Below the pieces are notes generated by a model, which saw only the letters and a program-made list of their open reading frames with translations, was not told the DNA's origin and did no database searches. A stretch of DNA of 64,000 nucleotides, from NCBI RefSeq assembly GCF_002150685.1, contig NZ_MSSW01000008.1, positions 1 to 64,000 on the forward strand. The letters run 5' to 3'. Within the stretch, counting starts at the first letter, position 1. Each line of letters opens with the position of its first letter. Below, in pieces: positions 38,116 through 46,970 of this stretch. The DNA comes from Algoriphagus antarcticus. Lineage in GTDB: Bacteria; Bacteroidota; Bacteroidia; Cytophagales; Cyclobacteriaceae. A program made the translations under genes and the position numbers.

Positions 38116-38266
38116 TCAACTTAGCAAACATTTCTCCAGTGATAACCAGTCCTAGTAGTTGACACTTCACTTTGTGGAAACAACACCCTAGCATAGCACA
38201 CTAATCCACCAACGGTGCGGAAATCACAGTTCTAAGCAATAATTTTAAATACTAAATAAACCAAAT

Positions 38267-39808
38267 ATGAAAAAGAGATACTTATTAGGCATGGGTCTGA
38301 TGCTGCTTTTCGGCAGCAATGTCCAAGCTCAAGATGAGGTGATTGATAAGATCATTAAAGAAGAAACTGAGAACTCACAGCTGAAGCAGATCGGACATGA
38401 ATTGATGGATGGTATCGGGCCGAGATTGGTTGGGACTCCTCAAATGAAGAAAGCGCACGATTGGGCCGTAGCCAAATATAAAGGTTGGGGAATCGAAGCT
38501 CGCAATGAGCAATGGGGCGAATGGAGAGGCTGGGAAAGAGGAATCACGCACATCGATATGGTGGCTCCTTGGACTAGATCTCTTGCAGGCATGCAACTCG
38601 CTTGGAGCCCTTCTTCACCAAAAGGCGGAGCTCAAGGTGAAGTCGTTATGATTCCTGAGTTGGCAGATTCTGCTGCTTTCGCAAAATGGCTTCCCTCTGT
38701 AAAAGGCAAGTATGTAATGATTTCAGCTCCTCAGGTGACTGGTCGACCAGATTACAATTGGGAGGAATTCGCTACAGAAGAGTCTTTCTCAAAAATGAAA
38801 GAAGAGCGTACGGCTTCTGGCAGAGCTTGGAATGAAAGACTTCAGAAAACAGGTAAAGGACGTAGAGATTTACCAACAGCTCTGGAAGATGCAGGCGCTC
38901 TAGGAATCATTACTTCTTACTGGTCTCAAGGATTCGGAGCTAACAAGATTTTCTCTGCATCTACCAAAAAAGTACCAACTGTAGATCTTTCACTAGAGGA
39001 CTACGGATTACTTTTCAGATTGGTTGAAGGTGGTGAGAAGCCGGTGATCAACCTAAATGCACAATCCAAGGAGAATGGCATGGTGCCAACATTCAATACC
39101 ATCGCTGAAATAAAAGGAACTGAGAAGCCTGATGAATATGTGGTGCTATCTGCACACTTCGATTCTTGGGATGGCGGTACTGGTGCAACTGACAACGGCA
39201 CAGGTACCATCATGATGATGGAAGTGATGCGCGTTTTGAAAGAAGTATATCCAAATCCAAAGAGAACAATCTTGGTAGGACACTGGGGTTCTGAAGAGCA
39301 AGGATTGAATGGTTCTAGAGCATTCGTAGAAGATCATCCAGAAATGATGCCTAAGATTCAAGCCCTTTTCAACCAGGACAACGGAACTGGTCGTGTAGCC
39401 AATGTATCAGGACAGGGCTTCGTGGATAGCTACGAATATCTAGGCAGATGGATGTCTAAAGTTCCTCGTGAAATCACCAAAGACATCGAAACCAGCTTCC
39501 CTGGCAATCCAGGAGGTGGTGGATCTGACTATGCTTCCTTCGTAGCAGCTGGCGTCCCTGCATTTTCTTTGAGCTCATTGAGCTGGTCTTACTATAACTA
39601 TACTTGGCACACCAACTTGGATACGTATGACAAAATCATCTTTGACGATGTACAAAACAATGTGATCATGGCAGCTATTATGGTGTACATGGCAAGTGAA
39701 GAAGAAGGAATGGTTTCTAAGGAAGTAAGAATTCCTATCGGAAGAAATGGCGAGCCTACAGAATGGCCTGCTGTACGCTCTCCTACTAGAAAAGGTGGCG
39801 TAGAGTAA
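38267..39808 (+). CDS. M28-family zinc peptidase
   Basis: A 513-residue exported aminopeptidase or carboxypeptidase with signal peptide (LLGMGLMLLFGSNVQAQ). An inserted PA domain (about residues 120-255) precedes the M28 core, which has its two-zinc ligands: SAHFDSW, GATDNGTG, WGSEEQG, NQDNGTG and TWHTNLDT. Likely function: release of single amino acids or dipeptides from the N or C terminus of peptides in the periplasm. A strong terminator follows 25 bp later. Confidence 0.94.
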   Translation: MKKRYLLGMGLMLLFGSNVQAQDEVIDKIIKEETENSQLKQIGHELMDGIGPRLVGTPQMKKAHDWAVAKYKGWGIEARNEQWGEWRGWERGITHIDMVAPWTRSLAGMQLAWSPSSPKGGAQGEVVMIPELADSAAFAKWLPSVKGKYVMISAPQVTGRPDYNWEEFATEESFSKMKEERTASGRAWNERLQKTGKGRRDLPTALEDAGALGIITSYWSQGFGANKIFSASTKKVPTVDLSLEDYGLLFRLVEGGEKPVINLNAQSKENGMVPTFNTIAEIKGTEKPDEYVVLSAHFDSWDGGTGATDNGTGTIMMMEVMRVLKEVYPNPKRTILVGHWGSEEQGLNGSRAFVEDHPEMMPKIQALFNQDNGTGRVANVSGQGFVDSYEYLGRWMSKVPREITKDIETSFPGNPGGGGSDYASFVAAGVPAFSLSSLSWSYYNYTWHTNLDTYDKIIFDDVQNNVIMAAIMVYMASEEEGMVSKEVRIPIGRNGEPTEWPAVRSPTRKGGVE

Positions 39809-39832
39809 TCATATGCCTCATGCTATATTATC

Positions 39833-39864
39833 AAAGCCACGGGGAAAATTCCGTGGCTTTTTTT
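39833..39864 (+). terminator. Terminator after the M28 peptidase gene
   Basis: AAAGCCACGG-GGAAAATT-CCGTGGCTTTTTTT: perfect 9-10 bp stem and a seven-T run. Confidence 0.93.
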
Positions 39865-39936
39865 CATTTGAACATTTTTTGAATCAACACGTCGCTTACA
39901 TTGCGTGAATAATCACGCCAAACAGCATCATAAATA

Positions 39937-40134
39937 ATGAGAACAACTTTAGATATTCCATCTGAATTACTAGACGAAATAATGGAGCTAACAGGAGCAG
40001 CTACAAAAAACCAAGCCGTCAGAGAAGTACTGGAAGAGCAGATTAAATTGATCAAACGAAAACGGCTCCTGAGTATGAAAGGGACTATCGACTTGGATTT
40101 AGATCTTGATAGGTTAAGAGAGAGGGATTCATGA
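39937..40134 (+). CDS. VapB-type antitoxin
   Basis: A 65-residue ribbon-helix-helix antitoxin (MRTTLDIPSELLDEIMELTGA...TKNQAVREVLEE), the DNA-binding N-terminal half of a VapB/DUF2191 protein, followed by an acidic tail IDLDLDLDRLRERDS that would hold the toxin. The stop overlaps the toxin ATG by 4 bp (ATGA). It looks intact although the partner toxin is broken. Confidence 0.85.
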   Translation: MRTTLDIPSELLDEIMELTGAATKNQAVREVLEEQIKLIKRKRLLSMKGTIDLDLDLDRLRERDS

Positions 40135-40271
40135 ACAAATATCGAGTACTAGTAGATAGTTCAGTATGAATTCAATATTTCAAGTTTGGTAATATTGAGT
40201 ATCTAGATAACCTTATTAAAAATGATGTATTCTGCACCAGGTTTTTGAAATATGAATTAATCCAGCCTTAA
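40131..40271 (+). pseudogene. VapC-type PIN toxin, stopped by TGA at codon 13 and truncated
   Basis: ATG at 40131 gives MNKYRVLVDSSV, then TGA (40167-40169), then IQYFKFGNIEYLDNLIKNDV and on to ELIQP and a stop at 40271. The motif VDSSVWI of VapC proteins shows that the TGA replaces a Trp codon. The catalytic Asp of VDSS and the later acidic Glu are still present, but the C-terminal half of the PIN domain (second acidic cluster) is missing. Clearly non-functional unless the rest was lost later. Confidence 0.78.
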
Positions 40272-40335
40272 TCCCACAGCTATTTTTTTAATTATTGTGA
40301 TTATACGGAATCTTGCCAGTTGAAAATTTAAAGGG

Positions 40336-40443
40336 TTAAAAATTCAAAGTCACCTTGAATTCTGGTTTACTTCGATCATCGGTAATCGGAGTTACAACCC
40401 ATTGACCAAAGAGAATTCGCTTACAGGCAAAAAAGCGTACATA
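40336..40443 (-). pseudogene. C-terminal coding relic B (matches relic A at 12877)
   Basis: On the minus strand the frame reads YVRFFACKRILFGQWVVTPI, then TDDRSKPEFKVTLNF and TAA. It shares the frame, the order of residues and the end with relic A 27 kb away, in the opposite orientation. Only 35 codons remain; it directly follows the broken vapC. Otherwise the spacer 40272-40523 is gene-free. Confidence 0.5.
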
Positions 40444-40523
40444 CATAATAATTATAAAGCACTTTGCCCTCTCATTAGTGCAATAGCTAAAGGTTTCGTA
40501 AATTCCTGACAAATCCCCTTGTC

Positions 40524-41609
40524 ATGTACAGATTCCTCACACTCTTACTTTTGGCTTTTGTTTCCTTCCAGACCAACATAATTGCCCAGCAGAAGATACT
40601 CAAAGAAGCGTTTGAGAGAGCCGAAAAAGAAGGGTTTTCTGGGGTGATTCTCGTTGCAGAAAATGGAAAAATACTCTTCGAAGAAGCAATAGGAATGCGG
40701 ACATACGAAAACCGCATTTTGCTGCATGAAGATGATATCTTCGAATTAGCATCAGTTTCTAAGCAATTCACTGCCATGATGGTGATGATGTGCGAGGAAA
40801 AAGGGCTATTGAATTTTGACGAGCCACTTTCAAAATACATAGAAACTCCCTACCCGGGAATCACAATTCGAAATCTGCTCACCCATACTAGTGGTCTTCC
40901 AGATTATCAGGCCGTCATGGACGAGCATTGGGACAAAAGCAAAGTGGCAGGGAATCCGGATATTCTCGAATACCTGAGAGAATATGCTCCTGTCAAATCA
41001 TTTGAACCAGGCGACCAATACGAATACAGCAATACTGGCTATGTTTTGCTTGCTAGCATTGTGGAAAAAGCCACTGGAAAAGATTTTGTAGATCTGATTC
41101 GGGAATGGATATTTCACCCATTGAAAATGAAAAGTACAGACATTCGATCCTTGGAGGAAAAAGCGAAGGTTCAGACTTTTGCCGCAGGCCACCTAAAAGA
41201 TGAAAATGGCAAGTATGTCAATGCCAATACTTTCCACTCTTCTGATTACACCGTATGGCTGGGCAACAGAAAAGGCCCGGGAAGAGTCAGCAGCAATGCC
41301 GAAGATCTGCTGAAATGGGATCAGGCTCTTTACTCCAACAAATTGGTCTCAAAGGAAACACTAGATGAGGCTTTTACACCTTTTAGGCTGAATGATGAAA
41401 GAAGAAGCTACTATGGATTTGGCTGGGAGATCGAGCCCAAAAGTCCCTTCGGAAAAATGGTCATGCATACCGGTGATAATCCCGGCTACAAAACCATCAT
41501 CGTTCGCTTCATCGAAGAAAACAAAACGATCATTATCCTGAATAACAATGCTCATCCAGACCTGATGAGAATCGTAGAGGCGGCCACTCTTTCGTTGGGA
41601 AAATGGTAA
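40524..41609 (+). CDS. Class C beta-lactamase-family serine hydrolase
   Basis: A 361-residue secreted serine hydrolase with signal peptide (LTLLLLAFVSFQTNIIAQ). The penicillin-binding-like triad is SVSK (Ser77-Lys80), YSN in YEYSNTGYVLL, and HTG in MHTGDNPGY. This broad family (PF00144) includes D-aminopeptidases, esterases and AmpC-like enzymes; the substrate is not readable here. An AT-rich direct-repeat string follows the stop. Single-gene unit. Confidence 0.9.
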   Translation: MYRFLTLLLLAFVSFQTNIIAQQKILKEAFERAEKEGFSGVILVAENGKILFEEAIGMRTYENRILLHEDDIFELASVSKQFTAMMVMMCEEKGLLNFDEPLSKYIETPYPGITIRNLLTHTSGLPDYQAVMDEHWDKSKVAGNPDILEYLREYAPVKSFEPGDQYEYSNTGYVLLASIVEKATGKDFVDLIREWIFHPLKMKSTDIRSLEEKAKVQTFAAGHLKDENGKYVNANTFHSSDYTVWLGNRKGPGRVSSNAEDLLKWDQALYSNKLVSKETLDEAFTPFRLNDERRSYYGFGWEIEPKSPFGKMVMHTGDNPGYKTIIVRFIEENKTIIILNNNAHPDLMRIVEAATLSLGKW

Positions 41610-41656
41610 AGAGATTTGAAATTGGAAGATTTCAAAATTGACAAAATTAAAGAAAT

Positions 41657-42184
41657 CTAAGCCTCAAGTTGATTTATAACCTCCACAGCTGTCTCTAGCC
41701 TTTTCTTTCGATCTCCGCAAATAATCGAGTACGGAAAGTCGCTATCCTTTGCTAATTGAAGGTACTTTTTGAAAAAATACTGTCGCATCTCCAACTCGGG
41801 ATATTCTCGTTGAGGATCTGGCGCCCAAGGCAAATCTGTATTCGTAAGCAAGATCAAATCATAGGTCCTTTTGCCTATTTGTTCCATTACCCAAGGATCT
41901 GTTTTCCCAAATCTATGCTCTGACCAAATGTGGATAACTCGCAGATCTGTGTCGCAAAAAAGATAATTGTTCGCATTTTCAGCGATAGCATCTTCCAAAG
42001 CAACCTGTCCTTTCCCGATTTCGATCATATCCTCATAGCGGTATTCTCTACCCAAATTCTCAAGGTACTCTCTCGCATACTCAGGCACCCAAGGCTCTCC
42101 AAAATATTTGGCTAGATCTTCGGCTAAGGTACTTTTCCCTGTGGATTCTGGGCCAAGGATTAAAATTCGTTTTGGGTTTGACAT
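41657..42184 (-). CDS. NadR-like nicotinamide riboside kinase/ATPase
   Basis: A 175-residue P-loop protein equal to the C-terminal kinase domain of NadR: Walker A GPESTGKST at residues about 11-19, WVPEYAREYL (NR-binding segment), FCDTDLRVIHIWSE, and LLTNTDLPWAPDPQREYP. It phosphorylates nicotinamide riboside to NMN. The N-terminal adenylyltransferase part of full NadR is absent. Immediately downstream of pnuC on the same strand, so the pair forms an uptake-and-phosphorylation route to NAD. Confidence 0.87.
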   Translation of the reverse strand: MSNPKRILILGPESTGKSTLAEDLAKYFGEPWVPEYAREYLENLGREYRYEDMIEIGKGQVALEDAIAENANNYLFCDTDLRVIHIWSEHRFGKTDPWVMEQIGKRTYDLILLTNTDLPWAPDPQREYPELEMRQYFFKKYLQLAKDSDFPYSIICGDRKKRLETAVEVINQLEA

Positions 42185-42202
42185 TTTTTATTAATTCGGT
42201 TT

Positions 42203-42249
42203 TAACCACAGAGGCCACAGAGATTATCGCGGAGGAACACAGAGTGATA
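42203..42249. repeat. Dispersed intergenic repeat, family A copy (inverted)
   Basis: TTAACCACAGAGGCCACAGAG then ATTATCGCGGAGGAACACAG: reverse complement of the cores at 6274, 13136 and 46456. It lies in the spacer between pnuC and the NR kinase gene. Confidence 0.65.
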
Positions 42250-42371
42250 TTTCAATTATGTTAGTGAACAAAGATTGAAGTTCAATTTCGTTTATTCGTC
42301 GTTAAGTGTCAGGCTGAGCGTCCCATATAGCTATCGGGATCGAAGCCCTACTTACTGCTCTTCGTTCAACT

Positions 42372-43001
42372 CTATACTAATACCACTTCATGTTTATTTT
42401 TCCTCGCTGATTTGATCCATGCAATTAATCCCATAATTGCTAAAATAGTGAAGAATAGGTACTGAAAAGATGTCAATACTAACCCTTTGTAAAAATAGAG
42501 TGGTACAGCTACTACATCCGTCAAAATCCAGAATATCCAGTTTTCCACTTTCTTTTTAGCCATCAGCCACATTCCTACAAATGCTGAAGCTGTCGTAAAC
42601 GAATCCCAATAAGGCACATCGCTATCCGTGAAATTGACCAGCACGTAAGACAAAATAATGTAGGATGCGACGAAAATACCGATAGATACTGCCCAGCCAC
42701 TCGCCTTCAGCCAGGTGACAGGTAATTCAGCTTTCCCTTCTTTGGGATGAGTCCACACATACCAGCCATAAATCGACATACTGAAGTAGTAGGCGTTAAT
42801 CCCCATATCCGCGTAAAGCTTGTATTGTAGACAAATCCAAACGTAAATCAGTGTGGAAATAATCCCGGTGGGATACACCCAGATATTTTCCCTCATGGAA
42901 TAAAACACCGATGCAATTCCTAAAAATACCGCGAAAGCCTCTAGCCAAGTCATATTCTGAAGGCCTTCAGCCAATCCGTCTAGCAGGTATTGTAATTCCA
43001 T
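42372..43001 (-). CDS. pnuC: Nicotinamide riboside transporter PnuC
   Basis: A 209-residue membrane protein with about seven helices. The PnuC signature SIYGWYVWTHPKEGK and the first-helix pattern LEAFAVFLGIASVFYSMRENIWVYPTGIIST are clear. It moves nicotinamide riboside by facilitated diffusion, with the kinase gene downstream trapping it inside. The frame is open up to 43154, but the ATG at 43001 (MELQYLLDG) begins at the conserved N terminus; the extra 51 residues are polar and untypical. PnuT (thiamine) is the alternative, disfavoured by the NR-kinase neighbour. Confidence 0.92.
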   Translation of the reverse strand: MELQYLLDGLAEGLQNMTWLEAFAVFLGIASVFYSMRENIWVYPTGIISTLIYVWICLQYKLYADMGINAYYFSMSIYGWYVWTHPKEGKAELPVTWLKASGWAVSIGIFVASYIILSYVLVNFTDSDVPYWDSFTTASAFVGMWLMAKKKVENWIFWILTDVVAVPLYFYKGLVLTSFQYLFFTILAIMGLIAWIKSARKNKHEVVLV

Positions 43002-43203
43002 ATTGCGAAGAAAAGAATTAAAATTGAAAGTACTTGTCCGCGGTTGCGAATTGGAAAATCTGCGTATATCAAGGTTCTCATGATTGCCTTGTATTCTCGA
43101 AATTCGACTACACAAAGGAACCTTTCGAACGAAAATAGGAGAACCTGACAACATTAAATAAACAACCTTACCAACTTTTTCCAGACTTTGGCTGTTCCTT
43201 TCG

Positions 43204-43211
43204 TAACTTTG
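43204..43211 (+). promoter_or_regulatory. Possible -7 box TAACTTTG directly before uvrA
   Basis: TAACTTTG matches TAnnTTTG and ends 6 nt before the ATG; TTTG lies 13 nt upstream (43187-43190). Same spacing as before gpmI. Motif match only. Confidence 0.3.
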
Positions 43212-43217
43212 CCAGCT

Positions 43218-46034
43218 ATGACTTTGAGCACTTTATCCGCTAAAACAGACATCGACTCCCTCGATCCCAAGGAATACATTATCATCAAAAATGCCCGGGT
43301 GAATAACCTAAAAAGCCTGAGCGTCGCGATTCCCCGAAATAAATTTGTAGTGATTACCGGACTTTCAGGTTCTGGTAAATCTTCTCTTGCATTCGATACA
43401 CTTTTCGCCGAAGGCCAACGGATGTATGTGGAAAGCCTCAGTTCCTATGCACGGCAGTTCCTCGGCAGGATGGAAAAACCTGACGTAGAATACATCAAAG
43501 GCGTGGCTCCGGCGATCGCAATCCAGCAAAAAGTCAACACCAAAAATCCTAGATCAACAGTCGGAACGACCACAGAGATCTATGATTACCTGAAGCTACT
43601 TTTCTCCAGAGTGGGGAAAACCATCTCGCCAATTTCTGGCAAGGAGGTAAAACACCATACTGTCACAGACATCGTGGACTACGTCCAGTCTTTTGAAGAA
43701 GGATCAAAAGTCATGATTTCTTGTCCCTTGCAAATCGAGCGTGGAAGGAAGATCAATCAGGAGCTTGAATTGCTTTTGCAAAAGGGCTATACCCGGATTT
43801 TGATCGATGATGAAGCATACTTTGTAGAAGATTTGCTGCAGGAAAAAAAGATCCCAAAAGGGCACTATGAGATCCTAATCGACCGCGTTGCAGTTCACAA
43901 AGAAGATGAGGACAATCAGTTCCGAATTGCCGATTCCGTGCAAACGGCACTTTTCGAAGGTCACGGAGATTGCAAAATCACCATACCCGAAAAAGAAACC
44001 AAGAGTTTTTCTGATCGCTTCGAACTCGATGGCATGCAATTCGAAATTCCCACTGTCAACTTTTTCTCGTTCAACAATCCATACGGTGCTTGCCGAACCT
44101 GCGAAGGCTTTGGAAATGTGCTTGGAATAGACCCTGATCTGGTCATTCCTGAAAAAGATCTTTCAGTTTACGAAGGAGCAATTGCTCCTTGGCGGGGAGA
44201 ATCTTCCCGCAGCTGGTTGGAGCCTTTGTTGAAAAAAGGAATAGAGTTTGACTTTCCAATTCACAGAGCTTACGAGGATCTGAATGAAAAGGAAAAAGCA
44301 CTCCTTTGGACTGGGAATAAATATTTCAAAGGCTTGGAGGCTTTTTTCCAAGATCTGGAAAGCAAAACATATAAGATTCAATATCGCGTGATGCTCTCAC
44401 GTTTTCGTGGTCGCACGACTTGCCCGGATTGTAAGGGAACACGCTTACGCAAAGATGCCTCATACGTCAAAATTGCCGACAAATCCGTCATTGACATTGT
44501 ATTGATGCCGATTGATGAAGCTTTGCCATTTTTCAATACGCTGGAACTTCCTCCACATCAGGCAAAAATTGCTAATCGACTGCTGAAAGAAGTCCAGAGT
44601 CGTTTGGAATATATGGATCAGGTTGGCTTGGGTTATTTGACCTTAAATCGCTTGACTTCCTCACTTTCCGGAGGAGAATTTCAGCGAATTAAATTGGCTA
44701 CTTCTTTGGGTTCGGCGCTGGTAGGTTCCATGTATATTCTGGATGAGCCAAGTATTGGTCTTCACCCTAGAGATACGGATCGATTGGTGGATGTGCTGAA
44801 ATCTCTTCGTGACATGGGCAACACCGTGATCGTAGTAGAGCACGAGGAAAAAGTGATGAAAGCTGCCGATCAGATCATCGACATTGGGCCGGATGCAGGT
44901 GTTCATGGCGGAGAATTACTTTTCCAAGGTTCTATTGAAGAACTGATGACTTCAGCACAGACTCACACTGCCAAATATTTGCGAGGTGAAGAGTTGATTT
45001 TCAAAAAAGATGGAAATCGAAAGTGGAAAGACGCTATCAAAGTCAAAGGTGCTAGAGAAAACAACCTGAAAAATATTTCTGTCAAATTCCCACTGAACAC
45101 ACTTACAGTTGTGACTGGTGTTTCAGGTTCTGGAAAGTCAACGTTGATCAAGAAAGTGCTTTATCCAGCTTTGGGCAAAATGCTGGGAACGGTCATCGAT
45201 GAAAGCGGAAAATATGACAAGATCGAAGGTGACTATAAATCTATCTCTCAGGTGGAATTTGTAGATCAAAACCCTATCGGAAAGTCTTCCCGCTCCAATC
45301 CTGTCACGTATGTGAAGGCTTATGATGCGATCAGAACGCTTTTCTCTGAGCAAACAATATCTAAGCAGCGAGGCTACAAACCAGCGTTTTTCTCATTTAA
45401 CGTGGACGGAGGCCGATGTGAAAACTGTGCCGGCGAGGGAATCACGACTGTAGAGATGCAGTTCATGGCAGATATCCACCTGACTTGTGAATCCTGCAAA
45501 GGCAAGCGATTCAAGAACGAGATTCTGGATGTGAAGTATAAGGACAAAGATATCTCGGATGTGTTGCATATGACCATCGATGAAGCGTTGGATTTCTTTA
45601 AAGGAAAAACTCAAATCATCAATAAACTACAACCCCTTCAGGAAGTAGGCTTGGGCTATATTGGCATGGGTCAAAGCTCCAATACGCTTTCTGGCGGTGA
45701 GGCACAGCGAGTGAAACTGGCTTCCTTCTTAGGAAAAGGCGGTACCAAACACGGTGATCACATTCTCTTTATCTTCGATGAACCTACCACCGGACTTCAC
45801 TTCCACGACATCAAAAAACTCCTCCACTCCATCAATGCGCTGATCGATCAAGGTCACTCAGTAATTATCATCGAGCATAATACCGAAGTGATCAAATCTG
45901 CAGATTGGGTGATAGACTTAGGACCTGAAGGCGGAAATAAAGGCGGTTATCTGACTTTCGAAGGTACCCCAGAGGATATGATGAAGGAAGAGGGGAATTA
46001 TACTGCGAAGTACTTGAGGGAGGCTTTTGTGTAA
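43218..46034 (+). CDS. uvrA: Excinuclease ABC subunit A
   Basis: DNA-damage recognition ATPase of nucleotide excision repair, 938 residues. Two ABC modules: first Walker [10 protein letters not shown] and signature [12 protein letters not shown]; second Walker [10 protein letters not shown] and signature [12 protein letters not shown]. Zinc-binding CxxC pairs are at CRTCEGFG with CPDCKGTRL and at CENCAGEG with [13 protein letters not shown] start at 43188 would add 10 residues; the ATG at 43218 ([11 protein letters not shown]) is preferred. Divergent from pnuC. Confidence 0.98.
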   Translation: MTLSTLSAKTDIDSLDPKEYIIIKNARVNNLKSLSVAIPRNKFVVITGLSGSGKSSLAFDTLFAEGQRMYVESLSSYARQFLGRMEKPDVEYIKGVAPAIAIQQKVNTKNPRSTVGTTTEIYDYLKLLFSRVGKTISPISGKEVKHHTVTDIVDYVQSFEEGSKVMISCPLQIERGRKINQELELLLQKGYTRILIDDEAYFVEDLLQEKKIPKGHYEILIDRVAVHKEDEDNQFRIADSVQTALFEGHGDCKITIPEKETKSFSDRFELDGMQFEIPTVNFFSFNNPYGACRTCEGFGNVLGIDPDLVIPEKDLSVYEGAIAPWRGESSRSWLEPLLKKGIEFDFPIHRAYEDLNEKEKALLWTGNKYFKGLEAFFQDLESKTYKIQYRVMLSRFRGRTTCPDCKGTRLRKDASYVKIADKSVIDIVLMPIDEALPFFNTLELPPHQAKIANRLLKEVQSRLEYMDQVGLGYLTLNRLTSSLSGGEFQRIKLATSLGSALVGSMYILDEPSIGLHPRDTDRLVDVLKSLRDMGNTVIVVEHEEKVMKAADQIIDIGPDAGVHGGELLFQGSIEELMTSAQTHTAKYLRGEELIFKKDGNRKWKDAIKVKGARENNLKNISVKFPLNTLTVVTGVSGSGKSTLIKKVLYPALGKMLGTVIDESGKYDKIEGDYKSISQVEFVDQNPIGKSSRSNPVTYVKAYDAIRTLFSEQTISKQRGYKPAFFSFNVDGGRCENCAGEGITTVEMQFMADIHLTCESCKGKRFKNEILDVKYKDKDISDVLHMTIDEALDFFKGKTQIINKLQPLQEVGLGYIGMGQSSNTLSGGEAQRVKLASFLGKGGTKHGDHILFIFDEPTTGLHFHDIKKLLHSINALIDQGHSVIIIEHNTEVIKSADWVIDLGPEGGNKGGYLTFEGTPEDMMKEEGNYTAKYLREAFV

Positions 46035-46038
46035 GTCT

Positions 46039-46066
46039 CTCGCCAAGGCGCAACGGCGCAAAGGTT
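46039..46066. repeat. 'aaggcgcaacggcgcaaag' repeat after uvrA
   Basis: CTCGCCAAGGCGCAACGGCG then CAAAGG: a copy of the short unit seen at 6015 and 47629. It starts a few bases after the uvrA stop. The rest of 46067-46250 holds no gene. Confidence 0.5.
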
Positions 46067-46251
46067 CATCGTCATTGCGAGTCTTGAAAATTCAGAAAAT
46101 ATACAAAAAGGAGATGACAGGGTTACTGTTTTAGCTATGGTTTTCAGAATTAAATGCTGAAATTTTTCAAATCTCAAAATATAATACACTCTGTCATAGG
46201 TAGCAAAGCGAAGCAATCTGTTTGTGGAGAAAGCTTTTATCAATTCATATT

Positions 46252-46300
46252 AGCGCAAGTCTTCTGACTTGTGCTAACTACATTGCAGTCTTCAGACTGC
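46252..46300. repeat. Tandem REP-like hairpins
   Basis: AGCGCAAGTC-TTCT-GACTTGTGCT (10-bp arms with one G-T pair) is followed by a 9-nt spacer (AACTACATT) and the palindrome GCAGTCTTCAGACTGC, then TTTTT. A related GCAGTCTGAAGAC string lies at 46386-46398, followed by the palindrome TCCGCGGA. The paired-hairpin layout is that of REP/BIME elements; no RAYT transposase gene is in the window. Confidence 0.6.
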
Positions 46301-46455
46301 TTTTTCTAGTAAGGCTTTATTAAACCCCTCATGCCGAAGACTTGATTTGTCTTGGATATAATCATTTTTCTGAGTTAGAGATTAGCAGTCTGAAGACCTT
46401 TCCGCGGAAGGCAGTCTTGAACCAGAACGGGTACTGATCTTAGGAATCTTTACTA

Positions 46456-46502
46456 ACTGCGTCCTCTGTGAAAACCTCCGCGTCCACCGTGGTTAAAAAA
46501 GA
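46456..46502. repeat. Dispersed intergenic repeat, family A copy
   Basis: ACTGCGTCCTCTGTGAAAAC, CTCCGCGTCCACCGTGG, TTAAAAAAG: the core of family A, in the same orientation as 6274. It lies 57 bp before the HEPN-like gene. Confidence 0.65.
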
Positions 46503-46559
46503 CTTTAAGAAAAAATAAACACCTATTTTAGCTTGAACCGTAGAAAGACCCATTACACA

Positions 46560-46970
46560 ATGTCTAACGAAGATATACGCTGGAAACAGCGCTTTACTAA
46601 TTTCAGCAAAGCAATGAGCCATTTGGAAAATGCATTTCAAATTCCCAATCCTGACATTGTCCAAAAAGCAGGGATAATTCAATTTTTTGAAATGAGTTTT
46701 GAATTAGCCTGGAATATGGTGAAGGATTACTTGGAGGAGCAAGGTTTTGTAGACATCAAATCACCTAGAAGTGCGCTAAAGAAAGCTTTCGAGATGGGAA
46801 TGCTTGAAAATGGTCATGATTGGATGGATCTATTACAGGATAGAAACTTGACTGCACATACCTACGATGAGCAAAAAGCTACTGATATGGAGCAATTGAT
46901 TAGCAATAAATATTTTCCACTATTGAACGCCTTGCGAAACAGTTTCAAACAAAAACTAGATGAAAAATAA
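46560..46970 (+). CDS. HEPN-like nucleotidyltransferase partner (HI0074 family)
   Basis: A 136-residue helical protein of the HI0074/HEPN type. The helical bundle signature FFEMSFELAWNMVKDYLEEQG and the RNLTAHTYDE motif (R-x4-H of HEPN RNases) are present. It pairs with the MNT gene downstream by an 11-bp overlap. The HEPN part is the proposed toxic RNase and the MNT protein the antitoxin that modifies it. The ATG at 46560 (MSNEDIRW) is taken; an upstream start at 46533 lies in repeat-flanking sequence. Confidence 0.88.
   Translation: MSNEDIRWKQRFTNFSKAMSHLENAFQIPNPDIVQKAGIIQFFEMSFELAWNMVKDYLEEQGFVDIKSPRSALKKAFEMGMLENGHDWMDLLQDRNLTAHTYDEQKATDMEQLISNKYFPLLNALRNSFKQKLDEK

Noticed and set aside
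35633-40169. Reassignment of UGA to Trp as explanation of the in-frame TGA codons
   Set aside because: gpmI, radA, the GH2 gene and the seven-PAS kinase gene all end in TGA at the expected C terminus, so UGA is a stop in this organism.
43002-43154. N-terminal 51-residue extension of PnuC
   Set aside because: The segment is polar, unlike PnuC, and overlaps the divergent promoter region with uvrA; the ATG at 43001 starts the conserved domain.
45374-45614. Minus-strand frames inside uvrA
   Set aside because: Shadows of a complete, motif-rich uvrA.
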